DNA of 64,000 bases from Lithobates sylvaticus (GCA_028564925.1 CM053028.1:626767380-626831379); one strand, 5' to 3'; counted from the stretch's first letter, positions 9,161 through 21,004 are shown. Numbers and translations are program-made. The notes: generated by a model from the sequence alone, not told the origin.

Positions 9161-10170
9161 GTCGAACAGTTCTCAAAGAAGCAGTCAAACCGCAACCAAA
9201 ACGCGGAAGAACTAAAAAAGTTAAAGGGCCGCGAAAAAGCAGGTACATTCGGAAAAAGGACAGAAAGCCAGAGGATAACCATACCTCAGAAAATGGTACG
9301 GGGTACAAAACTGATGCGAGCGATGAAACCTTCGATCCCCGATTGATGGTGAAGTGCAAAGAGTGTGACCGAAAATTCCAGAACAAGGCCGCCTACTTAT
9401 CTCATCAAAGAGCTCACACCCGGGTGTTTAAATGCAACCTTTGCGACCTTTTTCTTTCAAACAAGCAGCTTCTTATCCAGCACAAGAAGCAGCATGCTGA
9501 ATCGAAGCCGTTCGCTTGTCCCACCTGCGGCAAGCATTTCCCCCGCCTGGTTAACCTTGAAGTACACCAGCGATTACACAGCGGCGAGCGTCCCTTCCTC
9601 TGCACCGAATGCAGCAAAGGTTTCTCCTGCCTGGCGAACCTGATTAAACACAGTCGCATTCATACCGGAGAGAAACCATTTACATGCACCGAGTGCGGCA
9701 AATCCTTCGTCAAGAGCTCACATCTGTCGCGGCACAAACGCATTCACACGGGCGAGAAGCCATATACCTGCGAGCATTGCGGCAAGCGGTTTACGAACAA
9801 AGAAAATTTGGTGACCCATCGGCGCTATCACACGGGGGAGAAGCCTTTCTCATGCGGCGAGTGCGATAAAAAGTTCTCGTTTAAATCGCACATGGTCATC
9901 CACCAGCGCATGCATACAGGCGAGAAGCCGTTCCCATGCACTGACTGTGGCCGGAGTTTTGCAGATCGCTCTCACTTACTCAAGCACATGCGTTGTCACA
10001 CGGGCGAGAAGCCATACCCTTGTAAACACTGCGGGAGGTGCTTTGCCCGGCGCTCACACTGCAGCAACCACGAAAAGACGCACCTGCGTGAAAAGAAGTT
10101 CCAGTGTTCTGATTGTGGGAAGGGGTTTGGGCTGAAGAGCCAGCTGAAGAGGCATTGGAAGACCCACTAA
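9161..10170 (+). CDS. FAX/KRAB-like C2H2 zinc-finger gene, coding exon 4 (linker plus ten zinc fingers)
   Basis: This terminal exon encodes residues 134-469 and stops at TAA 10168-10170. The acceptor is GTTTTCACAG|GTCGAAC. The C left over from exon 3 plus GT makes Arg134, so the frame is continuous. Residues about 138-170 are a basic linker (PKRGRTKKVKGPRKSRY) that could serve as nuclear localisation signal. From about residue 199 there are ten C2H2 fingers of the form CxxCx12HxxxH, most joined by HTGEKP-type linkers, so the protein is almost surely a sequence-specific DNA-binding nuclear factor. Finger residues at helix positions -1/3/6, in order: N-A-S, N-L-Q, R-N-V, C-N-K, K-H-R, N-N-T, F-H-I, D-H-K, R-H-N, L-Q-R. 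All cysteine and histidine ligands are present. The exon is CpG-rich against an AT-rich background. I cannot name an orthologue, as these genes form large frog-specific clusters. Confidence 0.95.
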
Positions 10171-10230
10171 GTATTGGAAATAGGACTCTCTTCTTCTATA
10201 TGGATGACTAGAGCAAATGGAGCTCTTTCC

Positions 10231-10236
10231 AATAAA
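10231..10236 (+). promoter_or_regulatory. Polyadenylation signal AATAAA of the zinc-finger gene
   Basis: AATAAA lies 61 bp after the stop codon, the first canonical signal downstream. It gives a very short 3' UTR unless a later site is used. Confidence 0.6.
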
Positions 10237-10626
10237 GTTTAAAGGACCTTGAATTGCTAATCGGAGACCAGTGCTGCTGTGTAAGCACTTCGATCCCAAA
10301 GAGTTCAGGATCCAGTAGAAGATCATTATAACCATAAAGACAGCTCTTTTTCCACTATCGGACATGTTGCCATAGAATTTACTTGGGTGCGAAGGAAAAC
10401 GCTAATGCAATACCTTTTTACGTGTGTCGAAACGCTAAACTTTCAAGTTTTAGATGGAGTAGGAAATGGTTGGCAACCATGCCAATTTTTTATTGCTGTC
10501 TGTGTTCTCTAATTATCTTATAAAACATTAGGGAGGGATCCAACATCTTGCACTGTCACTGAAACCGGAATAGATGGGGGAAATCTTCGATGGGGACACT
10601 TTTTCTGTACCTCCCAGAGGTTTTAG

Positions 10627-11199
10627 TAGACATGTGCAATTCGTTTAGTTCCGAATTCGTTTTTTGACAAATTCGTTAATTCCGAATTTTACAATTTGTG
10701 AATTTCAAAATTTGCGAAATTACGAATTTCCAAAACTTTCGGATTTCCGAAATTCAAAAATTTGAAAATCAGAAAGAAAATCTGTTTATTTCTAAATAAT
10801 AACTAACTATTAAATTATAGGTATTGGAATTCCCTTTCAAATTTGTCTGTTAGTGAACATAACGAGTACGAATTTATCCGAAGTTACGAATTATCTGAAA
10901 TAACGAATGCCGCATCTAACCAAATGAAACGTAACGATCTAATAATAAAACCTTTTTATTATTAATTTTGTTCCGCTCCATTTGTTTAGATGTGGCATTC
11001 GTTATTTCAGATAATTCGTACTCGTTAATTTAATAGTTAGTTATTAATTAAACGGATTTTCTTTCTTTTTTTCAGATTATCAAAATTTGGGATTTTCAAA
11101 TCTTTGAATTCCCGAATTCTGAAAATCCGGAGTTCCGAAAAAAGCAAAAAAAACGAATTAAACGAAAACGAACAAATTTTTTGTCAGTGCACATGTCTA
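10627..11199. mobile_element. hAT-type MITE with long internal palindromes (573 bp)
   Basis: The ends TAGACATGTGCAATTCG and CAGTGCACATGTCTA are inverted repeats flanked by a perfect 8-bp duplication GGTTTTAG (10619-10626 and 11200-11207). The interior is rich in GAATT..AATTC palindromes and mirrors itself around 10950, where ATTCGTTATTTCAG meets CTGAAATAACGAAT. There is no coding content. Confidence 0.88.
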
Positions 11200-11262
11200 G
11201 GTTTTAGTAATTTTCTACTTTAAAGGTAAAAAAAATTGATTTAAATAGTGAATTTTAAAGAA

Positions 11263-11372
11263 TACCGTATAAACTCGAGTATAGGCTGACCCAAATATAA
11301 GCCGAGGCACCTAATTTTACCACAATCAACTGGGAAAACTTATTGACTTGAGTATAAGCCTAGGGTGAGAAA
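11263..11372. repeat. Fragment of a vertebrate MITE (CCGTATAAACTCGAGTATA type)
   Basis: It contains CGAGTATAGGCTGACCCAAA, GAGGCACCTAATTTTACCAC and TTGACTTGAGTATAAGCC, an arrangement familiar from widespread vertebrate TIR repeats. Only one end is clear. Confidence 0.5.
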
Positions 11373-11456
11373 TGCGAAGCTACTGTAAGTGGAAAAGAGG
11401 GTCAACAATGCCCATTTGCAGCCTCACTGTGCCCATTTGCAGCCATAGGTCCCGCA

Positions 11457-11805
11457 AACTTCAAACTTGGTAGTTAAGGGTTCCTAGATGCCCCCTAGCT
11501 GCAGCCCCATAGGGTCCCGAAATGACATTGCTGCAGATGGACACAGTTGACCAAATTTGGAGCCCTGTATCTCAGGGTCACTTGGTGCTAGGAACGCCAT
11601 TGTTGGATATGTTGTATTGCTAGTTCCACTGGGTTTGAATATCAAATTTGGGTTTCCTAGCACCAAGTGTCCCCGAGATATGGGGCCCCCCAAAGTCGGG
11701 TCGGAAAATGTCAAGCACTTTTTTCTGCAGCAGAGAATGACATTTTCCGAACCGACTTTGGGGCCCTGTATCTCGGGGCCACTAAGTGCTAGGAACCCCA
11801 TCTAA
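11457..11805. repeat. Modular repeat with inverted and direct copies
   Basis: The phrase GCCCTGTATCTC.GGG.CACT..GTGCTAGGAAC occurs at about 11561 and 11761 on +, and inverted near 11650-11690 and 11465-11490. TGACATTTTCCGAACCGACTTTGGGGC is mirrored by GCCCCCCAAAGTCGGGTCGG.. around a short loop at 11720. It is a local hairpin-forming cluster and no gene is seen. Confidence 0.7.
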
Positions 11806-12518
11806 GGCCTTGTTTACACTTGCTTCAAAATGCGGCATTGGACGCACTTTTCTAAAGCATTCTGAATAGCAATCAAAGCCCCTGTCACTAAATACAATGT
11901 GCGAACAGGACTCTAAGGTAACCATTTTGTTTTGCTTAAAAAAAATAAAAAATAAAAAATGAAGCACCAAGAAGCATGGGGTACAAAGCCTCCCTAGAAG
12001 TCTATAAATGCTCACTAATTGCACCTGAAGTTTTTTAGGGGCTTTTATTGAGCCTTCGTTTTGGCGGTATTGCAGGTATGCGATATCCCAGGATGCACTG
12101 GGAAACCAACAAGCGACCCAGAAAGATGTCAGCAGTTACTTCCGGTTCATGTGTATATATCCTGGACGTGTCTGGTGCAGACGTCACATCTGGTGAGCAG
12201 GGTGCAGAGCAGCTAGCAGATGGCAGACGTGGTGTGCAACATGGGAACCCTACAGCAGAAGGTGAGCGGGGACTGAAGAGAGGACTGAGCGGCAGAGGAT
12301 CAGCAGAGCAGAAGAAACTGTCAAAGTCACATGTAGTGCACAGCATGGGAGGTGAGCAGAGACTGGAGAGAGGGAGGAGGATCAGCAAACCAGAGATCGG
12401 CAGAGCTGGGGGTTACTACTAAGCAGGGGATCTGCTGAACGAGGGTACTAATAAGCTGGGATAGTACTGAGCTGGGGTTACACTGGGCACCTTTATAACA
12501 AATAGAAAATCAACACGG

Positions 12519-12880
12519 GGCGGCACAGTGGTGTAGTGATTGGGTGGCACAGTGGTATAGGGGTTGGCACTTTAAAGCACCTACCATTTCAACCTGCTAG
12601 CACCCAGCAGTAAAAAGGGTCACTGGTTCAAATCCCAACCACGACACTACCTGCCTGGGGTTTGCATGTTCTCCCTGTGCCTGTGCGGGTTTCCTCCCAC
12701 ACTCCAAAGACATGCGGGTAGGTTAATTGGCTTCTGTTCAGAATTGGCCCTAGTATATGAATGTGAGTTGGGGTCCTTGGATTGTGGGCTCCTTGAGGGT
12801 AGGGACTGATGTGAGTGTGGCGCAATGCGTACATTGATGGCGCTATATGGGTACTTTTTTAAATAAATAATAATATAATA
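12519..12880 (+). repeat. tRNA-derived SINE
   Basis: An A-box-like TGGCACAGTGG is repeated in the head (about 12523 and 12544), and a B-box GGTTCAAATCC lies at 12625-12635, as in a tRNA-type internal Pol III promoter. The body (GTTTGCATGTTCTCCCTGTG; GTAGGTTAATTGGCTTC; CTCCTTGAGGGTAGGGACTG) leads to an AAATAAATAATAA tail. A 3' piece of the same family lies at 233-360. The duplicated head may be a local rearrangement. Confidence 0.75.
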
Positions 12881-13580
12881 GATGAGCATCTTAATGAGAC
12901 ACAATGTACAGGGATAGGGACAATTATAGACACTCACTCAGGTTGAACTGGATGGACTGGTGTCTTTATTCAACCTTACTATGTAACACACTGGGCATTT
13001 GCCGAGCTTCAAAAAAAGCATCACCGAAGCATCAAGCACGTGTAAATAAGCTCTGACTTTGCTGGAAGTTTTTCTTTTAGGGAAGTAACAAACTCATTTG
13101 GTTAACTGTACAATGGTCAAAATTAAGGCTTTAAATGCATGACTTACCTGCTAGGGACTCCTGTTCTTCATACTGCTTTACTCCTCCTCCTCACCTTAAT
13201 CATGTGACTGGATAGCAAAGAGATAAGCTGCAGACTCGTGAGCTCATCTCTTTGCTATTCTGCTCTCTCCTCCCATCAACATGCCTCTTGCACTGCAGCA
13301 CAAGTAACTGAGTCCTTGTGCTGCTTCTCCCTCCCCAGTGCGAGCTTTATTGTACAGGGAACACAAAAGGCTGACGCTAAGTTAATTTGGGGTACAAATA
13401 TGAATTTAAAAAAAATACATTTAAATATGTATTAATGATTACATAGGTGCATTAAGTTGTGTATATAATATCTGCCTGGAGTTCAGCTTTAATTCCAGCC
13501 CCTGCAACTAATGGCTGCCTTCCCTGTGTTCCCCCACCACTTTGTTTGCAACCTGGAGTGAAGAGAAGAACCCTGTGTAA

Positions 13581-13981
13581 GCCCCCGTACACACGATCGG
13601 AAATTCCGACCACAAAATCCGTCAGATTTTTTCAGATGGATTTTGTTCGAAACTGGTGTTGCATACACACGGTCGGACAAAGTTGTCGGAAAATCCGATC
13701 ATTCTGAACGTGGTGACATATGACGGAACTACGTAGGAGGCTAGTAGCCAATAGCTTTGGTCTCGTAATTTTGATCTGAGCATGCATGGCACTTTGTCCG
13801 TCGGAATTCTCTACACGCGATCGGAAAAAGTCTGATCAGATTTTGTTGTTGGAAAATTTGGGAGCAGGATCTCAAATTTTTTCCGTCGGAAAAGTCAGAT
13901 GGAGCCCACACACGGGCGGATTTTCCAACAACATGGTCCGATCTGACTTTTTCCGGAATTTTCGACCGTGTGTACAGGGGC
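13581..13981. mobile_element. GTACACACGRTCGGA-family MITE, copy 1
   Basis: The left end GCCCCCGTACACACGATCGG and right end CGACCGTGTGTACAGGGGC are inverted repeats, flanked by TAA on both sides. The interior shares a core with the copies at 46188, 46753 and 57228 (GACGGAACTACGTAG; GAGCATGC.TGGCACTTTGTCCG). A TAA target and a GGGGC end suggest a PIF/Harbinger-type MITE. The family assignment is inference. Confidence 0.8.
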
Positions 13982-14406
13982 TAAGAGCTCGGCCACACTT
14001 TATAGGCTGCAAAAGACTGAGAACTCTCCGACTGCTCCATGTTTTGATCCTGGGTGCCTGAGCAGCCCAGCCAATTGCCAAGTGTATGTGGTGTTGCATT
14101 GTAGGAAGAGGGATGAGTTGCATTTCTTGTGGGATAATACAGTATGGGACACGGGCTCCGTGATCATTAGGACTGGGTCATGTGCAGCTACTTTCAGGTG
14201 ATTGGACACACTGACAAAAAAAAAGTCTGCTGCAACATCCACCACTTACTCCTAGCTAGCTGCATTTTTTGCTAGTGTCCTTAGGTGATGGATCTCTTCT
14301 CTCTGATAGAAGCTTGCTTTTATCACTCAGAAAGATATGGAAGGAAAATCCAATAAGACAAAAATATCCCACCAATCTGATTCTTCTATCAAGATTCCTC
14401 CTACAC

Positions 14407-14661
14407 CAGTGGTCTCCAAACTGCAGCCCTTGGGCCAGATGTGGCCCTTGGAGCGCTATTCCATCCACAACTGACACTAATGATGGGGGACTATTCCTCC
14501 CACTAGCACCAAGGGTGGGGTGCTATTACTCCCACTGATATCAACACTAGGGCACTATTCCCTCCACTAAAATCAATTATGGGGTATTGTTTACTTCCAC
14601 TGGCCCTAAAGTCTGAAGGACAGTAAACTGGCCCTTCCTTTTGAAAGTTTGGAGAACCCTG
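14407..14661. mobile_element. hAT-type MITE (255 bp)
   Basis: The ends CAGTGGTCTCCAAACTGCAG and AGTTTGGAGAACCCTG are inverted repeats. TCCTACAC flanks both sides (14399-14406 and 14662-14669). The ends resemble the 7382-7930 element (CAGGGGTTTCCAAAC), so they belong to related families. Confidence 0.88.
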
Positions 14662-15344
14662 TCCTACACCATAGCTATTGCGCCTCCATAATGTAGCTTC
14701 TAGATTTGTTGACTCCTCGGCAGAGCCTCAGAGGGACCAGACCCAGGCCCTGCTGCATGGAAGAAGCAGGGCCAACCTGTAATGTTGCTGCCATACACTG
14801 GATTCTGCTGCAGGTTCTCGCCTTGGCACGTGAGGCAATGCTTGGAGTTCAGTCTGCTTTCCAGGGACGTGATCTGCCAGAGCCAGAACCCTATCCCTGA
14901 AAGCCAGGGTATGCCCATCCTGGAGGTCAAAACCATGATGGGGGATTTCCCCTGTTAATCTTGCCTACAGATGCATCAGGGGTGAGTACAGGGAGGACAC
15001 CTGTTAAATATTGGTGCCCAATTTATTGCTCTAGATCCCATATGGGACGCAGGTCTGTCTTCTCATTCTTATAATCTCCCTATTGCTTGCTATTAGATTA
15101 AATTGAATAAGAATATTGTTACCTTCAACTATATAGTGCAAGGGCCGGTTTATGGAAAGTGTGTAGGTTTGACCTCCTATTATATGGTTTTGGTAAATCT
15201 AAAGGAAAGTTGTACAATGTATGGCCAACCTTAGGCTAGCAGGGAGTGGGAAGGGTTGTATAGAGGGATGTCCCTGCAGCCTTCTTTTTTGAACGTGCCT
15301 AATCACCTGAAGGTAGCTACAAATAACCCAGGCGTAATGATTAA

Positions 15345-16343
15345 GGCCCCACACGAGATGAGATGCAAACTCTGCTGAAGGCATGTTTTAAAACGCAGAA
15401 ACCTGCGTTTAAAAACACGCGTTTAGCTGCATTAGCATCTTTAAGCGTTTGTAAAGATAACAACATCATATAGACCCTCCCCAAGCTCAGAAAGCATGTA
15501 TTATTAACTATTTCTGCCATTTTTATCAGAGTGAGCAGCAGCAGCAGAGAGAGCCGTTGTACACTTGCATTTGCCTCTTTCTGTGTTTTTTTTTTGGAAA
15601 TGGATCCCATATTGAATATATGTCAGGAAATGCTCCTGATGTTGCTCCTGATGAGGCAGCAACGTCGTCGCAAATTGCGTGAGAGGTCCAGAGTCAGAGC
15701 TCATCGATATTGGACCCTTCCGTTGATGGCACAGCGAATGTCCGTTGGATATTTCACAAACATGGTGGGGGGGTTGGGGCTGACTAGACATTGGTATGCA
15801 GGTTTTTCTTTGTGGAAAAAAAGACATTGCTATGCTTTGGTCAGACTAGGTGGAGTCACTGATTAGATTAGAAATTGGATGAAGGGTTGGGGCAAAGAAG
15901 TGGAGGCATTCCTCATTGTCTAAGCTACCTAAAAAAATAGTTTTTTTTATGGCATTGCATCAGTGAGTATATATGCTCTAGGAACTATCTAAAGTAATTA
16001 CGACATTTTAAACCAATTTTTTTTAGTAATTCTTATGGTTTACCATCATATTTCTGAGTTTTCTGGTCTAAAAAATTGGGTTCCTTTTTAAAAACGCTTA
16101 TAGACGCAAACGCGGGTGCCGCGTTTAGCTGCGTTTAGCCACGTTTTGCATCTGAAACGTGGAAAAGCAAAGTGTCTGAGCCCATTTTTTTTGCTTCTTA
16201 AACGTAACTGCATAACAATGGGAAAAACACAAGACTGTGTACATGGACACATAGGATAACATTGCATGCGTTTAGGGGAAGTTGAAAAAAGTGTCCAAAT
16301 GCCTCTGAACGCGCGTTTAACAGCGTCTCGTGTGCATGAGGCC
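15345..16343. mobile_element. PIF/Harbinger-like non-autonomous element (999 bp)
   Basis: The ends GGCCCCACACGAGATGAG and CGTCTCGTGTGCATGAGGCC are inverted repeats with TAA on both sides (15342-15344 and 16344-16346). The subterminal parts hold repeated GCGTTTA motifs. On + at about 15590-15740 a short frame contains RERSRVRAHRYWTLPL, which weakly resembles the N-terminal part of Harbinger transposases. If real, it is a leftover of the autonomous parent. There is no complete transposase. Confidence 0.65.
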
Positions 16344-16680
16344 TAAAGGATAAGTTCACCTTTTGGAACATGTTTGGAACAAATCATAATGGGTGTTTAT
16401 TTAAAAAAAAATTCAGACCTAATCTATTATGAAAAGGGTGAGCATGAGGCATGGAAACACCATAAATAGAAATATATGTATTTTTTCTAAACTTCCAATG
16501 GGCCTATACAGTATAACATGACTGTTTTAATAAGTATTTTATTTTCTACTTGAAATAAAGTAGCACTCCAGTCAGGACTTTTTTTTTTTTTTTGCTTGGG
16601 GTATAGTTGGAAAGGGTTGTATATACATCCTACTTTTGAAGTGATTGTAAACGATCACCTTGTAAAACAACCCATTCAGT

Positions 16681-17410
16681 TTAACCACTTCACGCCAAAC
16701 GACATCATATGACGTTGTCGACTTTAAGCTACAGGCATCATTCAGATATCATCTTTTAGAGTCTGCGAGTCGCTGCACCGTAAGAACAATCATAGCGGCT
16801 ATTCAGCAGCTTGATCATTCTTACAGGCAGTAGGGGTGTCAAAATAGAAGAATTAAAAGTAAAATAAACAAACCCCCCCCCCCCCCCCCTGTGCTCGCGC
16901 GCACAAGCAAACGCATACGTAGGTCGTGCCCACATATGTAAACGACGTTCAAACCACACGTGAGGTATCGCTGTTAACGTTAGAGCGAGAGCAATAATTC
17001 TAGCGCTAGACCTCCTCTCTAACTCTTTTTTTTTATAGGTTACCTGTTTAAAGTGTCACCGATGGGGATTTTTTACATACCGAAGTTTGAAATTGCGCAC
17101 ACTTGTTGGGTATCTTTACTCAGCGTAACATCATCTTTCACATTATGCAAAAAAATTGGGCTAACTTTACTGTTTTTTTTTATTCGAGAAACAGTTTTTA
17201 CCCCCAAAAAAGTATTTGAAAAATTACCGTGCAAATACTGTGCGAGATAAAAAGTTGCAACCATTTTATTCCCTAGGGTCTCTGCTAAAAAAAAGAAAAA
17301 AACATAGAACCCCCAAATATTATATGAGTAATTCTATTTTCTATCAAAAGATGATGATTTTTACAAGTAGGAGCAAAGTGTCAGAATTGCCCTGGGTAGC
17401 AAGTGATTAA
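16681..17410. repeat. TTAACCACTT-family TIR element, copy 2
   Basis: It begins TTAACCACTTCACGCC and ends GTAGCAAGTGATTAA. It includes the family segment ending in CCCTAGGGTCTCTGC, also seen in inverted form at 1080-1160. No gene is seen. Confidence 0.65.
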
Positions 17411-18300
17411 AATATAAAAAACATTTTTTGTATAGAGAAAGGGAAAAAAAAAATAAAATATATATATATATATGGTATTTATAATGCTTTTTTATTTCTA
17501 TAAATTATCACATTCCCTCGCGTAATTATCACGTTCTCAGCTGCATAAGAACTGGGGAGGAGAAGCAGCAGTACACTGTGCTTCCCAGTGAATGGCTGTG
17601 CAGAGGGGGCATGTCAGGACCAGTCTGATCATTGCAGGAGAGCAGGCTGAGTTCCCAGGACAGGTAAATAACTGACCATGCTGTGTTCCCCTGCTTAGTG
17701 TGGTCAGTTTTTAATAGGAAAGCAGAAGGACTGGCAGGATCACCAGTGATTTCACATAAAGGTAACAATACAAAGAGAACAGGATATTTTCTCATACAAG
17801 TACATGGTACAGCATGCACATATCAGGAATATATGAAGGGTTGGGGTCATAGGTTCACTTAAAGTGTTTATTTCTTTGTTCTGCTGTAGAAAAGCCAAGG
17901 TTTACTTTAAAGGAGAACGTAACTTTTAATAAAGTTATCCATGAAAATCTTCCCGCCTCAGTGTCACCCACACACCTAAATACTTATCTTGAGCCCACCA
18001 TGCAGATCCTCATTGAGCAGCTCAGTCCTGCGCCACACAGTTTCGGCAGGAAACAAAGTCCCAGGTGGGTCCCGTGCCTTCTGCACATCGCATACCTACT
18101 GCAGCCCTGTGCATCCCTATGGCTGAACTGTAGTCTGCGGCAAGGCTGGAGCCTGTCATGCGTACAGACCATTCTTGGAAATGAATGAGGCTGCAATGCT
18201 CATGCATAGTGAGCATAGGTCCCAACCAGAACTTTCTTCTGCAAAGTGTGCGGTGCCACACAGGACTCCAATGTGAAGAATTTCTGATTTGAACTCTTAC
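17411..18300. other. Intergenic stretch with a short AT repeat
   Basis: A short (TA)n lies at about 17458-17473. The rest is unique-looking sequence with no convincing exon, TIR pair or RNA gene. Short open frames exist on both strands but lack splice context or recognisable motifs. Confidence 0.5.
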
Positions 18301-18676
18301 GCCACGTACACACGATCTGAGTTTTCGTCAGGTGGTTTTTCCAACGGAATTCCACTCAAGCTTGTCTGAACTTGTCCGAACTTTCGACCATTGAGAATGC
18401 ATTGACGTACAACACTACGACTAGCCGAGAAAATGAAGTTCAATGTTTCCGAGCATGCGTCAAATTGTTTCCAAGCATGCGTAGGAATTTTGCACGTTGG
18501 AATTGCTACAGACGATTGGAATTTACGTCGGAAAAATAGAGAACGTGCTCTCAATCTTTTGCTGGCCGGAATTCCGCCAGCAAAAGTCCGATGGAGCCTA
18601 CACACTGTCGCAATTTCTGACCAAAACCTCACATCGGACTTTTGCTGGTGGAATTTCCGATCGTGTGTATGGGGCA
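18301..18676. mobile_element. GTACACACGRTCGGA-family MITE, copy 2
   Basis: The left end GCCACGTACACACGATCTGA mirrors the right end GATCGTGTGTATGGGGCA. TTA precedes and TAA follows, so the target copies are imperfect. An internal inverted pair is present (GCTGGCCGGAATTCCGCCAGC). Confidence 0.75.
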
Positions 18677-18762
18677 TAACAGGGAGAGAACCATCTGCCA
18701 GAGCTCTGACATGCCTCAGTTGGAGCCTTATGTATGTGTTCTTATGAAGAGATTGGAGTTAG

Positions 18763-19060
18763 GCCCCTTTTCACATTGGCGCCTCCATGAAGTGGGATCC
18801 GCTTGGACAGATGACATGTCCACTCTGCCATGCAATGCGGACACAGCCCTCTCCCGTCTATGGGGCAATCGGATGGAAACCTGTCAGTTTCCATACGATC
18901 CGTCAGACAGATTGGGAATAGGTCCCCCATCTGTCTGTTTTTGGTGGACAGAATTGGATGGGGACGGGTGTCAGCGGACATCTGCCGCTCCATAGCAGAG
19001 ACTGGAGGGTCTGATCAGGTCCACCTGAAAACAGACATTGGATCAACTCGCCTGTGTGCC
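18763..19060. repeat. TIR-type repeat (TTAGGCCCCTTTTCACA end)
   Basis: It begins TTAGGCCCCTTTTCACATTG and ends near GTGTGCCTTAAGG. The interior carries TCCATACGATCCGTCAGACAG-like motifs. One end is weak. It abuts copy 3 of the GTACACACG family. Confidence 0.5.
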
Positions 19061-19064
19061 TTAA

Positions 19065-19485
19065 GGCCCATACACACGATCAGACTTTTTGACAACAAAC
19101 ATGCAAATTACCTGTTTTAAGGCAATATCCGACCGTGTGTACGCTCTATCGGACAAACTTTTTCGGTTTTCATCGGACAAATGTTGGCTGTGCAAACAGA
19201 CAAACTTTCCGGCAACAAAATTTCTATGGTGCAAAATCCTACCGTGTGTACACAAGTCCATAGGACTTTAGTCCAAAGTACAAACACACATGAACCAATG
19301 CAAAAGATCAGACAACAATACAGAAGTTGACCAAAGGGTGGCGGTAAAGAGCTTAAACAGGTGATTTGGTGAAAGTTGGCTGAAAAAGTCCTGCTGTGTG
19401 TATGCATAACAAGTTCACGGCCAACGCCCTTTGGACAGAAATCCACAGAAAAGTTTGTTTGAAGTCCCGATCGTGTGTATGAGGC
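19065..19485. mobile_element. GTACACACGRTCGGA-family MITE, copy 3
   Basis: GGCCCATACACACGATCAGA at the left mirrors CGATCGTGTGTATGAGGC at the right. TTAA lies on both sides (19061-19064 and 19486-19489), which is also compatible with a 3-bp TAA or TTA target. It has no coding content. Confidence 0.75.
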
Positions 19486-19494
19486 TTAACACTA

Positions 19495-20450
19495 CACAGC
19501 AAAAAGTATGTGGACACTTAACCATCGCACCTATATGACGTTGTTGGACATCACATCCTAAAACTCTAGGCTAATATTGAGTTATGCCTGTGTCCCCCCG
19601 GCCTCTTCTTCCTTTTGGTCTAAACAGCCCAACTCTTGTGGAAAACCAAATGAAAGCTGTTAAAACCACAAAGTACATTTGTGAGGTCAGGTACAAATTT
19701 TGGATGAGAAGATCTTTTTGTAGGCCAGTCAAGTTCTTTCAAGTGCGAGTACATTTTCAGTGTTCCAATTCTGCCCAAAGATATTGAGTAGGGTTAAGGC
19801 CAAGGAGTCTTTTTGCTGGCCAGTCAAGTTCCTCCATGCCAAATTCATAGCTCCCAACTGTCCCTGATTTCGAGCGATGTCCCTCTGTCCCTCATTCCTC
19901 CTTATTTGTCCCTCGTTTTGTTCTGATCTATATAGTTGTATATAAAATGCACTTTTTATCCATCAAAAAGTGTTTCCCAGCGCTAAACCTTTCATCTGAT
20001 TTCTAAATTGCTGCATTTGTAAATGACAAAAGCCAATATAAAGGAATAGTAGTGGTAAAAAAGCACTTGTGGGTTCAACCAATCTTGTTTTTTTTGTACA
20101 ATTCTCCTTTTAAGGGGCGTGGTAGGGGGTGTGTCCTATGCCTGCATACTTTTGCTGATAGGTGTCCCTCATTCCCATCTCAAAAAGTTGGGAGGAATGC
20201 AAATTAACCAAACCATGTCTTTATGGCTTTATACACGGGCACACAGTCATGCTGGGACAGAAAAGGGGCCTTCACCACATTGTTGCCATGAGGTTGAAAG
20301 TGCAAAATTTACCTAAATTTTTTTTCTATATTTTTAAATCTGGTGTCAACCCATCATTGTATGTTCTAGCACCTTCTGTTACATTAAAAAAAGGAAAAAT
20401 CACTATAAGCTGGAGTTACTGCATGTGCCTTTGTGCATAAAGATTAGTAT
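19495..20450 (-). mobile_element. Decayed Tc1/mariner-related element
   Basis: The left edge CACTACACAGCAAAAAGTATG..GGACAC is a Tc1/mariner-type TIR. The internal text (AAGTTCTTTCAAG; CCTCCATGCCAAA; CCATGTCTTTATGG; GGGCACACAGTCATG) parallels the - oriented transposase region at 44640-44720. A 354-bp insert splits it. The right end was not found and no frame survives. Confidence 0.55.
19846..20199. mobile_element. TIR element inserted in the Tc1 remnant (CATAGCTCCCAACT ends)
   Basis: CATAGCTCCCAACTGTCCC at the left mirrors AAAGTTGGGAGGAATG at the right. CAAATT flanks both sides (19840-19845 and 20200-20205). The interior repeats TGTCCCTC. Its superfamily is undetermined because the apparent duplication is 6 bp. 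Confidence 0.75.
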
Positions 20451-21004
20451 TTGCATTTAACCATCCTTTTGGATACCAAAAATGTAATGTTCTCTCTATT
20501 ATGGGAAACTATTATTTTTTATATTTCCCCATCTGTGTACAGTTTTTCAGCCAACTTGGAGGTCATATTTGGATATAAAACAACAATTTTGAATATGAAT
20601 AATGCCATTTAATCCTCTTTTGTATAAATGGTTGTAATGTAGTATAGTATTTTCATGAACTGTTGTAAGTAAATACAGATTGCTGTCCGTACTTTTGAAA
20701 GGCCAGAGCGTAAAAAATTAACTGACAATAGAGGAATGAATTTTGTGATGTTATTCACAACTATGTGAGTGAAAGCTCCTCCATCTGTAAACCAACTGAG
20801 ATATGTGACGATGATAAAACTTTCTCGTACAGCATAGTACTAAGTTAGCCGTCATATTAGCTGATGAAGGGGACCTGGGATAAAGGATGTATTATTTTGT
20901 TGGATTAAAGGCTAGAAACTCTACTGTGTATTGTAAAATATCTCTTTTTTATTATAATTGTCTTTTTGTTTCTCTTAGGAAGTTATAACCGTGACACTTT
21001 TTCA
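20451..21004. other. No recognisable feature
   Basis: AT-rich sequence without TIRs, splice-flanked frames or RNA-like structures that I can support. Confidence 0.5.
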
